Positions 43,836 to 53,629 of a DNA stretch of 64,000 bases are shown piece by piece. The notes beneath the pieces were generated by a model. It saw only the letters and a list, made by a program, of their open reading frames with translations, made no database searches and had not been told where the DNA came from. The stretch lies in contig NZ_JAMBOM010000001.1 in the NCBI RefSeq assembly GCF_023715615.1, positions 1,302,001 to 1,366,000 of the forward strand, written 5' to 3'. Source of the stretch: Sporosarcina aquimarina (GTDB lineage Bacteria > Bacillota > Bacilli > Bacillales_A > Planococcaceae). Numbering within the stretch: position 1 is the first letter of the stretch; the number at the start of each line of letters is the position of its first letter. The translations under genes and the position numbers were made by a program.

Positions 43836-43865
43836 TTGACAGAAGAAAACTAGATTCGCTATAGT
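43836..43865 (+). promoter_or_regulatory. glmS promoter
   Basis: Perfect -35 box TTGACA (43836-43841), an 18-base spacer and TATAGT (43860-43865). Transcription would start about 65 bases ahead of the ribozyme cleavage site. Confidence 0.75.
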
Positions 43866-43936
43866 TAGCAATGACGGCAATTTAGTCCGTGCAAAAAGGA
43901 GAGTAGTAGGCACGTAAAGTATTGGAAACCAATTAA

Positions 43937-44128
43937 AGCGCCAGCGCCGAGGAAATCGCACAGATTCTCGGCAGACGAGGTGGAGGTTCATCGAACATTC
44001 GGCGGATGCCTCCTGATCGCGGATACCCGATCACATGCAGTTCCTAAAACACGGTGGTAACTCGGTGATACAAAAGGGATGTAGCAGGTATCATTCAAAT
44101 TTAATGGCCAGTCCGGGCAGAACTGCCT
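43937..44128 (+). ncRNA. glmS ribozyme-riboswitch
   Basis: The leader of glmS has the conserved parts of the glmS ribozyme in order: the cleavage site A/GCGCC (43937-43942), GACGAGGTGGAGGTTCATCGA (in two parts), TTCGGCGGATGCCTCC, and the 3' domain with GCCAGTCCGGGCAG near 44103. Glucosamine-6-phosphate binds as cofactor and the RNA cleaves itself, after which the mRNA is degraded, so GlmS is shut off by its product. The exact 3' limit is estimated. Confidence 0.92.
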
Positions 44129-44179
44129 GAACGACCTAACCAGTTTTGACTCCGGACTGCCTGATGCGGAGGAACAATT

Positions 44180-45973
44180 ATGTGCGGAATTGTAGGCTAT
44201 AACGGAAAAAAACAAGCGGCAGAGATTTTATTGAAAGGGCTGGAGAAGCTCGAATACAGAGGATACGACTCTGCAGGGATTGCATTCCAAACTTCTAAAG
44301 GCGTGCAAATGTTCAAGGAAAAAGGACGTATTGCGGATCTGAGAGAAGTAGTAACGGAAGAAATTGATACACATGTCGGGATCGGCCATACACGCTGGGC
44401 GACACATGGTGTACCTGATCAGAAAAATTCACATCCACATAAAAGCGCATCTGGACGTTTTACACTTGTCCATAATGGTGTCATTGAAAACTATGAAAAA
44501 CTGACTCGTGAATATTTGCAAGATGTCCAGTTCGTTTCTGAAACGGATACGGAGGTCATTGTCCAACTGATTGAATACTTCACAAACTCTGGAATGACAA
44601 CAGACGAAGCATTTCGTAAAGCGTTGTCATTGTTACACGGCTCTTATGCGATTGCGATGTTAGACGAACAAAATCCGGATACAATTTTTGTTGCGAAAAA
44701 TCGTAGTCCCTTACTAGTTGGAGTAAGTGAAGAGTGTAATGTGGTGGCTTCTGACGCTATGGCGATGCTTCAAGTGACCGATCAATTCATCGAGCTACAT
44801 GATGGTGAAGTTGTTTTACTTGGGAAAGACGGCATTGTAATCGAAACACTCAATGGAGATAGAATCGAGCGGGCTCCTTATACAGCGGAACTCGATATGA
44901 GTGATATTGAAAAAGGGACATATCCTCATTATATGTTAAAGGAAATCGATGAGCAGCCAGGTGTGATGCGTAAAATCATCGATGCCTACAGCGCGGAAGA
45001 GGGCTCTTTGGATATTGACCCGTATATCAAGCAAGCATTTCAACATGCAGACCGTCTTTATATTATCGCCGCAGGAACAAGCTACCATGCGGGCTTAATA
45101 GGAAAAGAATACTTTGAAAAACTAGCTGGTTTACCGGTTGAAGTCCACATTTCTAGTGAGTTTGGCTATAATATGCCACTTCTTTCTAAAAAGCCATTGT
45201 TCTTGTTTATTACACAATCTGGCGAAACTGCAGATAGTCGACAAGTGCTTGTAAAAGTGAAAGCACTCGGATATCCATCAATTACTATGACCAATGTGCC
45301 AGGCTCTACGTTATCGCGTGAAGCGGACCATACGTTATTGTTGCATGCAGGACCAGAAATCGCTGTGGCATCGACTAAAGCGTATACGGCACAACTTGCA
45401 GTGCTTGCGATAACTGCTTATTCATTAGGCGGAGGTTCGCGGAAGCTAGATTTAAAAAAAGAGTTAGCAATTGCAGCTAATGCGATTCAAATGTTAACGG
45501 ATGCTAAAGAAGAGATTGAAAAAATCGCTATAGAGCTATTAACCGATAAGCGTAACGCCTTTTTCATCGGACGTAATCTCGACTATTATGTGAGCTTAGA
45601 AGGTGCGCTAAAACTGAAAGAGATTTCCTATATCCAAGCAGAAGGATTTGCTGGAGGAGAACTGAAGCACGGAACAATTGCATTGATTGAAGAAGGGACT
45701 CCGGTCATCGCACTCGCGACTCAAGCAACTGTCAGCCCTAATTTACGAGGTAATGTAAAAGAAGTCACAGCCCGTGGCGCACACGCCTGCATCATCTCGA
45801 TGGAAGGTGATAGTGAACCAGGAGATCGACTCATCTTGCCTCATGTCCATGAGCTATTGACGCCCCTAGTTACAGTTATTCCGCTTCAGTTACTAAGCTA
45901 TTATGCATCCTTGCAGAGAGGCTGTGACGTGGATAAGCCGCGGAATTTGGCGAAAAGTGTGACTGTAGAGTAA
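44180..45973 (+). CDS. glmS: Glutamine--fructose-6-phosphate aminotransferase (isomerizing)
   Basis: Makes glucosamine-6-phosphate from fructose-6-phosphate and glutamine, the first step of amino-sugar supply for peptidoglycan and teichoic acids. The 597 residues are normal. The N-terminal MCGIVGY has Cys2 as glutaminase nucleophile (processing of Met1 expected), and GHTRWATHG is the glutamine-binding loop. Two SIS domains follow with GTSYHAGL and SQSGETADS. The C-terminal [11 protein letters not shown] is the universal end. GGAGGA precedes the ATG. Expression is controlled by the ribozyme ahead of it. Confidence 0.97.
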   Translation: MCGIVGYNGKKQAAEILLKGLEKLEYRGYDSAGIAFQTSKGVQMFKEKGRIADLREVVTEEIDTHVGIGHTRWATHGVPDQKNSHPHKSASGRFTLVHNGVIENYEKLTREYLQDVQFVSETDTEVIVQLIEYFTNSGMTTDEAFRKALSLLHGSYAIAMLDEQNPDTIFVAKNRSPLLVGVSEECNVVASDAMAMLQVTDQFIELHDGEVVLLGKDGIVIETLNGDRIERAPYTAELDMSDIEKGTYPHYMLKEIDEQPGVMRKIIDAYSAEEGSLDIDPYIKQAFQHADRLYIIAAGTSYHAGLIGKEYFEKLAGLPVEVHISSEFGYNMPLLSKKPLFLFITQSGETADSRQVLVKVKALGYPSITMTNVPGSTLSREADHTLLLHAGPEIAVASTKAYTAQLAVLAITAYSLGGGSRKLDLKKELAIAANAIQMLTDAKEEIEKIAIELLTDKRNAFFIGRNLDYYVSLEGALKLKEISYIQAEGFAGGELKHGTIALIEEGTPVIALATQATVSPNLRGNVKEVTARGAHACIISMEGDSEPGDRLILPHVHELLTPLVTVIPLQLLSYYASLQRGCDVDKPRNLAKSVTVE

Positions 45974-46005
45974 GAAAATTTAAATTTAATAGAATTGCAT
46001 AAATT

Positions 46006-46043
46006 AACCTCTTTGGATAGAATTGTCTAAAGAGGTTTTTTAT
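46006..46043 (+). terminator. Intrinsic terminator of glmS
   Basis: Stem AACCTCTTT/AAAGAGGTT followed by T6. Confidence 0.85.
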
Positions 46044-46124
46044 TTGTATTTAGAAAGTCTGGGATTAAATGGTTAGGGAGTATGCTTTTTAGGCAAGGTT
46101 TAACTTAGAGAAGTAGTGTTTGTT

Positions 46125-46307
46125 ATGAACAGAGAACGACCAGGTTTATTAGTAGTGGTACTTACATGGATTGCATATATCATTTGTGCATTGATATTTG
46201 GATTTAGTCTGTGGTTTGTCGATAGTCTCGGTATCGCATCTATTGTTCTGCTGGTAATATTACTTTTAATTGTTTGGAAGAATAAAGAAAATAAAAATGA
46301 TTTTTAA
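46125..46307 (+). CDS. Small two-segment membrane protein (60 aa)
   Basis: A 60-residue protein with two hydrophobic segments (residues 8-30 and 34-52) and charged ends (MNRERPG, KNKENKNDF). The ribosome binding site is weak (AGAGAAG). No family recognised. It begins the AT-rich accessory stretch after glmS. Confidence 0.5.
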   Translation: MNRERPGLLVVVLTWIAYIICALIFGFSLWFVDSLGIASIVLLVILLLIVWKNKENKNDF

Positions 46308-46430
46308 AATTAACTAAGTTACATCAACTGGCGCAGTTGTGGAAAATAGGTTGCGCTTCAATGTGGCCATTATATTAAATGGGAAAATTAGTATAAGAGA
46401 TAAAGAAAGTAAAAACGGAGGTGATTATGT

Positions 46431-46841
46431 ATGGAGAACTATGGAATGCCAACAGGATTCTGGACAGAATTTATAATAATCATAGTAAGTATTATTCTCC
46501 TAGTTGGCATTATTCCAGCTATATTTCGTTATAAAATGGGAGCTGATAAAAAGAAGTGGTTTTCTTATAATCATATAAATAAGCTCCATAAAAAAATCGA
46601 TTGGAAATTGCGGATAGTTTATATGATTTCTATTATAGTAAGTGCAATAATCTATTATAAACAGCCTCTTTTAATATCTATAATTCTTGCAGTTTTCGTA
46701 TTAAGTCAAATCGGAGTTCAGGCATTTATAGAATGGAAGTTTTCGGAAAACAGGAAAAATTTTCAGGTATCTATAATCCAATTTGGTTTAACTTTTATTA
46801 CCTTAGCGGGCGTATTCTTCTGGATAAAATATTACTTATAG
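46431..46841 (+). CDS. DUF4181 membrane protein
   Basis: A 136-residue protein with four hydrophobic segments. The loop after the first segment reads FSYNHINKLHKKIDWKLR, the YxNxxHxKIDWxLR signature that I associate with DUF4181. A paralogue with the same signature lies at 63198-63617. CGGAGGTG precedes the ATG. Function unknown. Confidence 0.72.
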   Translation: MENYGMPTGFWTEFIIIIVSIILLVGIIPAIFRYKMGADKKKWFSYNHINKLHKKIDWKLRIVYMISIIVSAIIYYKQPLLISIILAVFVLSQIGVQAFIEWKFSENRKNFQVSIIQFGLTFITLAGVFFWIKYYL

Positions 46842-46991
46842 AAAATTTCAATTTAAACTAATAACACTAACGGGCATTAACCTTGAATAAATCTTGGGCC
46901 ATATAAAAAAGAAATTTCCATCACACTGTATAGTTTTTTTAATAAGAATGTTACACATTATTGAAAATTGAATGGATTTTGGGGGCTACCA

Positions 46992-47555
46992 ATGAATAAG
47001 TGGAAAACGTTACACTCAGAGTATTTACATAAAAGTTCATTCGGAAATATTAGAATAGATTGTTGTGAACTTCCAAACGGTATAGTGATTGATGATTATT
47101 ATGTTAATGAGTATTCTGACTGGGTAAATGCAGTTGTAATTACTAAGGAAAACCAGATTGTACTCGTTGAGCAATATCGCCATGCAGGAAAAGATTACTT
47201 CTTAGAAGTTCCAGCTGGGAAAAAAGAAGGTGACGAAACTCATGAGGAAGCCTTAATTAGAGAAGTGAAAGAAGAGACAGGTTACACTTCTGCAAGAAAA
47301 CCTTTTTTCTTAGGTGAATTTTGGGTGAATCCAGCAACACAGAACAATAAAGTAAAGACCTACCTAATTCTTGAAGCGTATAAAGCATATGAGCAGGATA
47401 TGGATGATACCGAAGAAATAATAGTTAGGTTATGTGACTTCGAAAATTTTGAAAAACAAATCCTATCAAACAAAATTAAAACGCAGCTATTTACGGTGAC
47501 AGCTTATTATATGGCTAAAAACTTTATCCTTGAAAACAGACATGAAAAGTCTTGA
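46992..47555 (+). CDS. NUDIX hydrolase, ADP-ribose pyrophosphatase-like
   Basis: A 187-residue nucleotide-sugar pyrophosphatase-like protein. The Nudix box is complete (AGKKEGDETHEEALIREVKEETGY, in parts G-x5-E-x7-REVKEETG) at residues 75-98, and FWVNPATQNNKV near 112 resembles the ADP-ribose pyrophosphatase group. VLVEQYRHA near 53 is a further hallmark of that group. The ATG at 46992 follows TGGGGG. It stands alone. Confidence 0.85.
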   Translation: MNKWKTLHSEYLHKSSFGNIRIDCCELPNGIVIDDYYVNEYSDWVNAVVITKENQIVLVEQYRHAGKDYFLEVPAGKKEGDETHEEALIREVKEETGYTSARKPFFLGEFWVNPATQNNKVKTYLILEAYKAYEQDMDDTEEIIVRLCDFENFEKQILSNKIKTQLFTVTAYYMAKNFILENRHEKS

Positions 47556-47615
47556 TACGGAAAAATGTTATTTAAGAACAGGTGGCCGAAATGCAGCTCG
47601 GAAAGGAGTGTTTTT

Positions 47616-48127
47616 ATGGATTTTGGAAATGAATACTTGAAGATTGTGAAAGAAAGATTTGAAAGTGTTAAAAAGTTAGGAGATAAAACCATAAGCCAAT
47701 TATCAGAGGAAGATATACACTGGCGATTAAACGAGTCTTCAAATAGCATCGCGATTATTGCAAAACATGTAAGTGGAAATATGATTTCCAAATGGTCAGA
47801 CTTTTTAAAAACGGATGGAGAAAAGCCTTCTAGAAATCGTGATCAGGAATTTGAAGATGATGTCTCCTCAAGACAAGAGATGATAACTGTTTGGGAAAAA
47901 GGCTGGATTATACTTCTTGATACATTGACAAGTTAGAAAATCAAGACTTATTAAAAAAGATAACAATTCGTGGTGAGCAGCACACTGTGCTAGAAGCAAT
48001 TGAACGGCAGATGGCTCATTATGCTTATCACGTTGGTCAGATTGTTTATATTGGGAAGCAATTAAAAGGTGAAAACTGGGAAACCCTTAGCATCCCAAAA
48101 GGAAAATCAGATGATTACTTGCAATAG
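47616..48127 (+). pseudogene. DinB-like (DUF1572) gene with a frameshift
   Basis: The first part (47616-47936) starts at ATG behind AAAGGAGTG and reads a DinB-like fold with its first metal histidine in IAKHVSGN. It stops at TAG 47934. The remainder continues in the -1 frame from about 47925: TIDKLENQDL, RGEQHTVLEAIERQMAHYAYHVGQIVYIGK and SIPKGKSDDYLQ, which carries the two other conserved histidines and the DUF1572 ending. A single lost base near 47925 would restore about 170 residues. It is either a real frameshift or a sequencing error. Confidence 0.82.
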
Positions 48128-48225
48128 AAGTTAAAAAAACATCAGTTTAAGTAATAGTGGACACTTGTTCTGGAAATGAGGGCTTTGCAGGTCCTAACCA
48201 TACTAAAAATACGGGGGATGACTTT

Positions 48226-48642
48226 GTGAAAAGATGGCTATCATGCATCACTTTGATGTTCGTTTTGATTGGAGTCCTCAGTGCTTGCAACAATCAGAGC
48301 GTTGTTAAACTGAAGGGGGAAAGTAATTATTGGCAGGGGACGTTCGTGATGACTCATCCTTTCAAAAAGAAAAGTACAGTGACCCTTTCCTATACGGACT
48401 ATGAGTTGAGGGTGACATTCAAAGGGAAGGCTAAGAAATTGGAAGGTGTGAACACTTTGGAATATGACTATGCAACAGCTTTAATAGGCGCGAGCACAGA
48501 GCTGCGTTTTCCTGAACTTCCCGAAGGTAAGACATTTTCGCTAAAAGGGTAAGAAACCGGTGAGACCGCTATCGAGAAAGAAGACAAGATTGTTATTACC
48601 ATCAGGTGGGATGGACAGGAAGAATCATTCACTGTGGACTGA
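48226..48642 (+). pseudogene. Lipoprotein gene interrupted by an in-frame TAA
   Basis: From GTG 48226 (after GGGGGATG) the frame encodes a lipoprotein with signal peptide ending in LSAC, then a small beta-rich domain. It stops at TAA 48550-48552. The same frame stays open beyond it and reads ETGETAIEKEDKIVITIRW..., ending in TGA at 48640-48642. This continuation has clear protein character, so one nonsense mutation (for example from GAA or AAA) probably shortened a 138-residue protein by about 30. The short form may still be made. Family not recognised. Confidence 0.65.
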
Positions 48643-49041
48643 CGAATTGCAGCAGTTCAAGGATTGAAGCAACAATAACACGGCAGCTTGACAGGATTGA
48701 AGACAAAATCGATCGGATCTGATGATTGGCTGGTGGAAGACAGGTATGTATTTATAGCAGAAAAGTAATATATTTGTGCATTCAAATAGGCTGACGATTT
48801 CTTATTCTTAGATAAGAATAAATAAGTTGTAGAGATAGAGCGGGAGTTTATTGAAAATCAGTAATCCTTTCAAAAATCTATCTCTATTATCGGGTGCAGT
48901 TGTAGAAGAATCATCGTGCCTGAAACCGGCCGGTAAGTTTAGAATGGCTTGGTTTTTTCTAGGGATATTAAAAGTTTAATAATGAAAATGTATAGGCTAT
49001 TCAAGCATGAAGAAATATTATTGAACAGTCGGGGTGATCCT
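48643..49041. other. Noncoding gap
   Basis: About 400 bases without a supported gene. Short coding-like scraps follow the interrupted lipoprotein gene, but no frame with a start site is open. No repeat or strong terminator seen. Confidence 0.5.
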
Positions 49042-49395
49042 ATGGAAATTTATCAATTTAAAAAAGAAATGGGCAAAAAGGTCACACAATTCAGTTCGGA
49101 TTTTATATTGACACGTATTGCCCTTACTCAGAAAGCAAATATCGGATGTATGCACTTAGAGGAGAACGGAGTAATTGGTTTCCATCAAGCTGTTGTACCT
49201 CAGCTTCTTTTGATTGTAAATGGTGGAGGTTTTGTTAGAGGGGAATCAAATGAATTTGTAAAAGTGCAAAGTGGTGAAGCGGTTTTTTGGGAGAAGGATG
49301 AATGGCACGAAACCAAAACCGATACTGGCTTAACGGCAATTGTAATACAAAGCGAAAAGTTAGATATTTCATCATTAATGTCTTTACAAAAATAG
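49042..49395 (+). CDS. Cupin-domain protein (117 aa)
   Basis: A single-domain cupin of 117 residues from ATG 49042 behind CGGGGTGA. The barrel shows IGFHQAVVPQLLLIVNGGG near residue 48 (with His and Gln) and SGEAVFWEKDEWHET near residue 84, whose final histidine is the second cupin motif ligand. The first motif has fewer histidines than usual. The binding partner is unknown. Confidence 0.75.
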   Translation: MEIYQFKKEMGKKVTQFSSDFILTRIALTQKANIGCMHLEENGVIGFHQAVVPQLLLIVNGGGFVRGESNEFVKVQSGEAVFWEKDEWHETKTDTGLTAIVIQSEKLDISSLMSLQK

Positions 49396-49468
49396 GGTTT
49401 CTTCACCAATAGGGGCGATTCTGGAATAAGGATTATACCGATAAAGGGACTTTATGAAGTATACAAAC

Positions 49469-49610
49469 TGTTGCTTTCCGCTCCAGCCGGCACGCTTTCC
49501 GAGGGGCGTGGCTTGAGCCTCCTCGGTCGCGAAAAATGCTCCCTGCGGGGGTCTCAAGGCGCACTCTGATCCCTACGGAGTCGGCCGTCTTTCACTCCAA
49601 GCAACGGCGA
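49469..49610 (+). repeat. Dispersed GC-rich extragenic repeat, copy 1
   Basis: About 140 bases, much richer in GC than the surroundings, begin TTGCTTTCCGCTCCAG, contain GGCGTGGCTTGAGCC and GGGTCTCAAG, and end TCCAAGCAACGG. The ends TTGCTT and AAGCAA are inverted. The same element lies reversed at 53630-53764, and a deleted copy at 51412-51466. No protein is encoded. This is a type of nonautonomous or structural repeat common between genes in Bacillales. Confidence 0.8.
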
Positions 49611-49718
49611 GTTTTTAATATAAAGCGTCCATTCGCCATTCGGGCCAGTTTTAGTTGAACAAAGACAAGTTTACAGAGAGAATAAGTAAATAGAAATAAT
49701 GTAAAGTGGGGTTCGGAA

Positions 49719-50525
49719 ATGGAGAAAGTTCTTGAAAAACTAAAGGAATTAGAGTCAGGAGAAGTTGGAATTATTATTTATTCTAATGTAAAACAGGATA
49801 TACTTTCATCATTAAATAAGGGGTTATTAGTGCCTCTGGCTTCTGCGGCAAAAGTTGCAATTGCCTTTGGTATAACAAAACTGGTTGAAGAAAGACACTA
49901 TAAATGGACTGACATTGTTGAAGATATAATTTTAAATCCAGAAGAGGATAGTAAAGAGGTGTATCCTCACTTTCAAAGTAGAGACAACTTGGCACTCCAA
50001 GAAGCGCTGGAAGTGATGATAGCCTGTCACGATAGTTTTGTTGCAGATAGAATTGTTCAATTTTGTGGTGGATGGGAAATGATTAACAATAAAATAAAAT
50101 CATATTTTAAAAATATAAATATTACTCAGAATCCAAGGGACATAGATAACCACGGAGAATTGAGTGAGATATTAGAACTTTTACAATTAATATATCAAGG
50201 ATACAAAACTGATCCTGATTTATGGATTCCAGTTATTAATGGCTTAGTTAGGCAGAGAGGTGATATAGAAGGTATACCAAGCCATTTCTTAAATCATATG
50301 TCTGGTGGATTAGATAATGTAGTAGTTTATATTGGAATAATGGGTGAGTTTTCTAAAGATCCATTATTATTTGTTTTGGGTGCAAAGGAGTTACCAAATC
50401 GATATAAAGAGAAATTAGCAGATGAAATAATTATTGATGCAATGAAGTTAATTTATGATGAATATTGCAATCAGGAAGTTAAGCTGGAAAATAAAAATCT
50501 ATCTAATTCATATAGTGGTTATTAA
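49719..50525 (+). CDS. Serine hydrolase, beta-lactamase class A-like
   Basis: A 268-residue protein with the penicillin-binding/beta-lactamase fold. SAAK in PLASAAKVAIAF (residues 40-51) is the nucleophile SxxK motif, HDS in MIACHDSF near 105 takes the place of SDN, and MSGGLDNVVVYIG near 196 has the SGG/KTG-strand. There is no signal peptide, so a role as secreted beta-lactamase is unlikely; a cytoplasmic esterase or peptidase is possible. GTGGGG precedes the ATG. AT-rich codon use marks it as accessory. Confidence 0.72.
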   Translation: MEKVLEKLKELESGEVGIIIYSNVKQDILSSLNKGLLVPLASAAKVAIAFGITKLVEERHYKWTDIVEDIILNPEEDSKEVYPHFQSRDNLALQEALEVMIACHDSFVADRIVQFCGGWEMINNKIKSYFKNINITQNPRDIDNHGELSEILELLQLIYQGYKTDPDLWIPVINGLVRQRGDIEGIPSHFLNHMSGGLDNVVVYIGIMGEFSKDPLLFVLGAKELPNRYKEKLADEIIIDAMKLIYDEYCNQEVKLENKNLSNSYSGY

Positions 50526-50627
50526 ACTAACGGTGGCTTTAGTTGGATTAGAATTTAATTTATTTATCTAAAATTAATCCTGAAAATGAAAGAACTAAAA
50601 TATGTATGAATGTGGAAGGATAGAAAG

Positions 50628-51341
50628 ATGAAGAAAATTGTATCTAAGAATTTTGTGAATCATGTATATAATCAGGGACAATCAAGTAGAGACAAAACGA
50701 TTATTGTCTTTCATGGATGGGGTTCAAGTGTTAATAATTATGTTGAACTTGCTCAGTATTTTTCTTCAATTGGTTTTAAAGTCATTGTTCCTGAAATCAT
50801 CTTTCATGATAGTAGACATAAATTAGAAAATCATTTTCTGAAAGAAGTTACTCAAGAATACTTCTGGAAGACCATTTTCAGAAGTATTGATGATGCTACA
50901 TTATTATTTCAAGAACTAGGTGTTTCGGAAAAAGATGTGATTCTTATGGGTATTTCTATGGGTGGGTTTATCGCAAATGGAATATACGCTAAAGGTAATA
51001 ATTTTGCTGGATTAATAAATATTAATGGTTCTGGTTCGTTTCTTTTATCAGAGAATATTTTTAGGGCAAATGATCAACGTCCAGAATTGTCCGATGAAGA
51101 AATAGACAAAATAAATATTTATAATCCAATAGGGAAAAATATAAGTAACTCTTCAATATTATTAATGCATGGTGAATTGGATGGAGTTATATCAATTGAT
51201 GGACAGAAGGACTATTTCGAGTTTTTGAAAAGTTCCGAAACGTCATGTGATGTGGTTTTTAATGTATATGAAAATGTTAACCACTCTCTTACAGAAGAAA
51301 TGCTTGAAAACCTAAAACAATGGTTAGATGAGAAATACTAA
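50628..51341 (+). CDS. Alpha/beta hydrolase
   Basis: A 237-residue hydrolase. FHGWGSS near residue 28 gives the oxyanion loop, GISMGGFIA near 112 is the nucleophile elbow, MHGELDGV near 187 has the catalytic Asp, and ENVNHSLTE near 222 the His. It resembles YitV/DUF-type dienelactone-hydrolase-like esterases of Bacilli. GGAAGGAT lies ahead of ATG 50628; a start 18 bases upstream lacks a site. Substrate unknown. Confidence 0.82.
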   Translation: MKKIVSKNFVNHVYNQGQSSRDKTIIVFHGWGSSVNNYVELAQYFSSIGFKVIVPEIIFHDSRHKLENHFLKEVTQEYFWKTIFRSIDDATLLFQELGVSEKDVILMGISMGGFIANGIYAKGNNFAGLININGSGSFLLSENIFRANDQRPELSDEEIDKINIYNPIGKNISNSSILLMHGELDGVISIDGQKDYFEFLKSSETSCDVVFNVYENVNHSLTEEMLENLKQWLDEKY

Positions 51342-51411
51342 GTTATTTAGGGGCTCTAAAAAACTGTTATGCAACTGGCGGCATTTGATTTTTATAGTAG
51401 AACACTTTAGA

Positions 51412-51466
51412 TGATTGGAGTAGACGCCCACCGTAAATCGTCCGACTGGAAAGCAAAACAACGGGT
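51412..51466 (-). repeat. Internally deleted copy of the dispersed repeat
   Basis: GATTGGAGTAGACG and, a few bases later, GTCCGACTGGAAAGC...AACAACGG match the two ends of the element at 53630-53764, with the middle about 80 bases missing. It lies in the gap between the alpha/beta hydrolase and deaminase genes. Confidence 0.45.
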
Positions 51467-51627
51467 TTAACGTTATTACAGATTCGAGGTAAGTTGTGCA
51501 ACTTGCACGTGCCTGAAAGGAGCCTGATTCTGTTGATGACTCTTCTTATAATAGTGAACAGGAACTTCAGTGAAATATGATTTTGCAGGTACATGTAAAT
51601 AACTAAGAAAAACTGAGGTGGTGGAAT

Positions 51628-52140
51628 ATGGATATAAACAAAGATAGGTATTTTTTAAAGTTGGCTCTAGTAGAAGCAGAAAAATCCTTGTATGAGAATA
51701 CATACCCAGTTGGGGCAATTATAGTTGATGATAATCAAAACATAATTGCGAGCGGGCGAAATAAAGTACACACTCATCAGGATGCTACTACCCACGCTGA
51801 AATTGATGCTATTCGTAATGCTGGGAAATCAATATTTAAGGCTAAAGTTAACCGTGAAAAACTTACAATGTACACTACATTAGAGCCATGTCCAATGTGC
51901 ACTGGTGGAATTCTTTTTGCGAAAATAAAAAAAGTTGTATGGTTACTAAATGATGACATGGGGTTTGGTAGTTTTAATAAATTCAAAGATGCGGAAATCT
52001 TTGATAGGAAGTTCAGTGAAATTGAATCAATCGAAGAACCTTATGATGATTTAAAAAAGAAACAAAAGGAATTAATGAATAAATGGTTCGCCAATCCTAA
52101 CTATATTACTAACTTACGAAAGGCTATTGTGCATCAATGA
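51628..52140 (+). CDS. Nucleoside/cytidine deaminase-like protein
   Basis: A 170-residue zinc deaminase. HAEIDAI (near residue 55) and PCPMCTGGI (near residue 90) are the zinc and catalytic motifs, with Glu57 as proton donor and His plus two Cys as ligands. YPVGAIIVDD near 26 is also conserved. The set suits guanine, cytosine or tRNA adenosine deaminase relatives; the housekeeping tadA would be longer-known by its operon with dnaX, so this is a paralogue. TGAGGTGG precedes the ATG. Confidence 0.85.
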   Translation: MDINKDRYFLKLALVEAEKSLYENTYPVGAIIVDDNQNIIASGRNKVHTHQDATTHAEIDAIRNAGKSIFKAKVNREKLTMYTTLEPCPMCTGGILFAKIKKVVWLLNDDMGFGSFNKFKDAEIFDRKFSEIESIEEPYDDLKKKQKELMNKWFANPNYITNLRKAIVHQ

Positions 52141-52318
52141 AATATCTGAAACTGGATTTAATATTATTGTCGATATTAAAAATTGCGAGTGTACAAATTT
52201 AAAAGTGACAAAAACAGAAGCTTTGGCAGTTATTGATTATCAAACTGAGCTTATGTCTTTATATACAAAAAAGTATGAAGGCGAGTATATAGGTTGGTCT
52301 GTGAGAAAAGCTTTTTAG
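52127..52318 (+). CDS. Small hypothetical protein overlapping the deaminase gene
   Basis: A 63-residue frame starting at TTG inside the last codons of the deaminase gene. The part after residue 8 (ETGFNIIVDIKNCECTNLKV...KYEGEYIGWSVRKAF) looks protein-like. There is no ribosome binding site, so it may be a gene remnant rather than a gene. Family not recognised. Confidence 0.3.
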   Translation: MCINEISETGFNIIVDIKNCECTNLKVTKTEALAVIDYQTELMSLYTKKYEGEYIGWSVRKAF

Positions 52319-52646
52319 TTAAAAAATCGTTTTTTTATTAACGGGTGCGAATGTTTTGTAGGCAAATGTCTCAATACCGCAAACGGGCCAGATTGTTGAA
52401 TAACCCTCAAATATAAATATTTGGTAATCAATGTTAAAGTTAATAAAGTTTGTGAAGCAATGCACTTAAACTAATGGGGCAGGATAGTTGAAGAACAAGT
52501 TGAATAGAATTTTATTTTTTTATTAGAACCCCAATAAATATTATCTTAATTCAAGGAAGAGGCGTCAATCCAAAAATTGATGGACGTCTTATCTTATTTG
52601 TCTGGTTAGAATTGTAGTTCAATTAGAACCTTCAAAAAAGATACTT
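52319..52646. other. Gap with terminator-like hairpin
   Basis: Mostly AT-rich and noncoding. GGCGTCAATC...TTGATGGACGTC (52560-52592) forms an imperfect hairpin that may terminate the minus-strand TauE gene and plus-strand reading. Confidence 0.5.
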
Positions 52647-53384
52647 TTAAAAATTAAAGTAATCTACAATCATTTGTATGATTAAAAGAACTGTTACTAA
52701 TCTAAGAAGTGGTTTTACATGTTCCGTTTTTAATTTACGAGCTAATCTTACTCCGAACTGTGCACCAATAATAGATCCAAGCATTAATGCTATGGTAAGG
52801 GGCCAGAAAATTTTACCCGTTGATATGTAAGTGATGGCAGAACCAAAGCAACTTGCAAAAACCCCAACTCTTGCTAAGCCAACTGCTCGGATATAGGCAA
52901 TTTTTTGGCTTGCATATAAATACATCGCAAGTGTACTGCTTCCTGGCCCAAACATTCCGTCATACATTCCTATACCAATTAGTGCAGTTCCTGATTTTTT
53001 ACTTGCATGAAACTGTTCAGTTCCATCAAAATCACCTGTATTCATGAAGGAAGTTACAAATGCAAAGCTTAATAAAATAATTGCAATAAGCGTTAGGGTA
53101 CTTCCGCTTAAAAAGGAAGCAATGAGTCCACCTAAAATACCTCCTCCAAGACAAAACATTAGGACTAATAATGCTTCTTTTGTGGAAACTTCTTTTCTCT
53201 TTAATATGACAAGAAAGCTTGAGAGTGAACTGACAGTATTGGAAACCTTGTTTGCACCGATTGCTGAATGCACGGGTAACCCCATGAGTAACATAGTGGG
53301 TAAGCTAATCAGTCCCCCTCCTCCGACCATTGTACCGACTACATTACCTATAATTCCAATCATAAAAAAAACGACAAATTCCAT
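52647..53384 (-). CDS. TauE/SafE-family anion exporter/permease
   Basis: A 245-residue membrane protein with eight hydrophobic segments. The two half-repeats each start with a Gly-rich motif: GTMVGGGGLISLPTML near residue 17 and GMYDGMFGPGSSTLAMYLY near 142, typical of TauE/SafE (PF01925) carriers of sulfite, sulfonates or other organic anions. The start is ATG 53384 behind TAGGTTG. No sulfur genes are near, so the substrate is unknown. Confidence 0.85.
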   Translation of the reverse strand: MEFVVFFMIGIIGNVVGTMVGGGGLISLPTMLLMGLPVHSAIGANKVSNTVSSLSSFLVILKRKEVSTKEALLVLMFCLGGGILGGLIASFLSGSTLTLIAIILLSFAFVTSFMNTGDFDGTEQFHASKKSGTALIGIGMYDGMFGPGSSTLAMYLYASQKIAYIRAVGLARVGVFASCFGSAITYISTGKIFWPLTIALMLGSIIGAQFGVRLARKLKTEHVKPLLRLVTVLLIIQMIVDYFNF

Positions 53385-53402
53385 TGAACAACCTACTTTC
53401 AA

Positions 53403-53629
53403 AATTGCATCATAGATTCAGTTTACCACGTATAATATTTGGTATTAACTCTAAATGAAAAAAATTAAAAATTCAATGAACAGAGTGATAAGGTAGAAGA
53501 ATTCGAATTATTTATAAGTAAATGATATGGAACATAATTTTCAATATTGTGTTTTAATTCAACTAAAGGTTACCGTTTTTTAATAACAATCTTCTACAAT
53601 AGGGCGCTATTCTTGCACATCACACTCTC
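53403..53629. other. Noncoding gap
   Basis: AT-rich DNA upstream of the TauE gene, presumably holding its promoter. Nothing else recognised before the repeat begins. Confidence 0.4.

Noticed and set aside
43809-44215. Minus-strand frames of 60 and 75 codons upstream of glmS
   Set aside because: They lie opposite the glmS ribozyme and the glmS start and have no sites.
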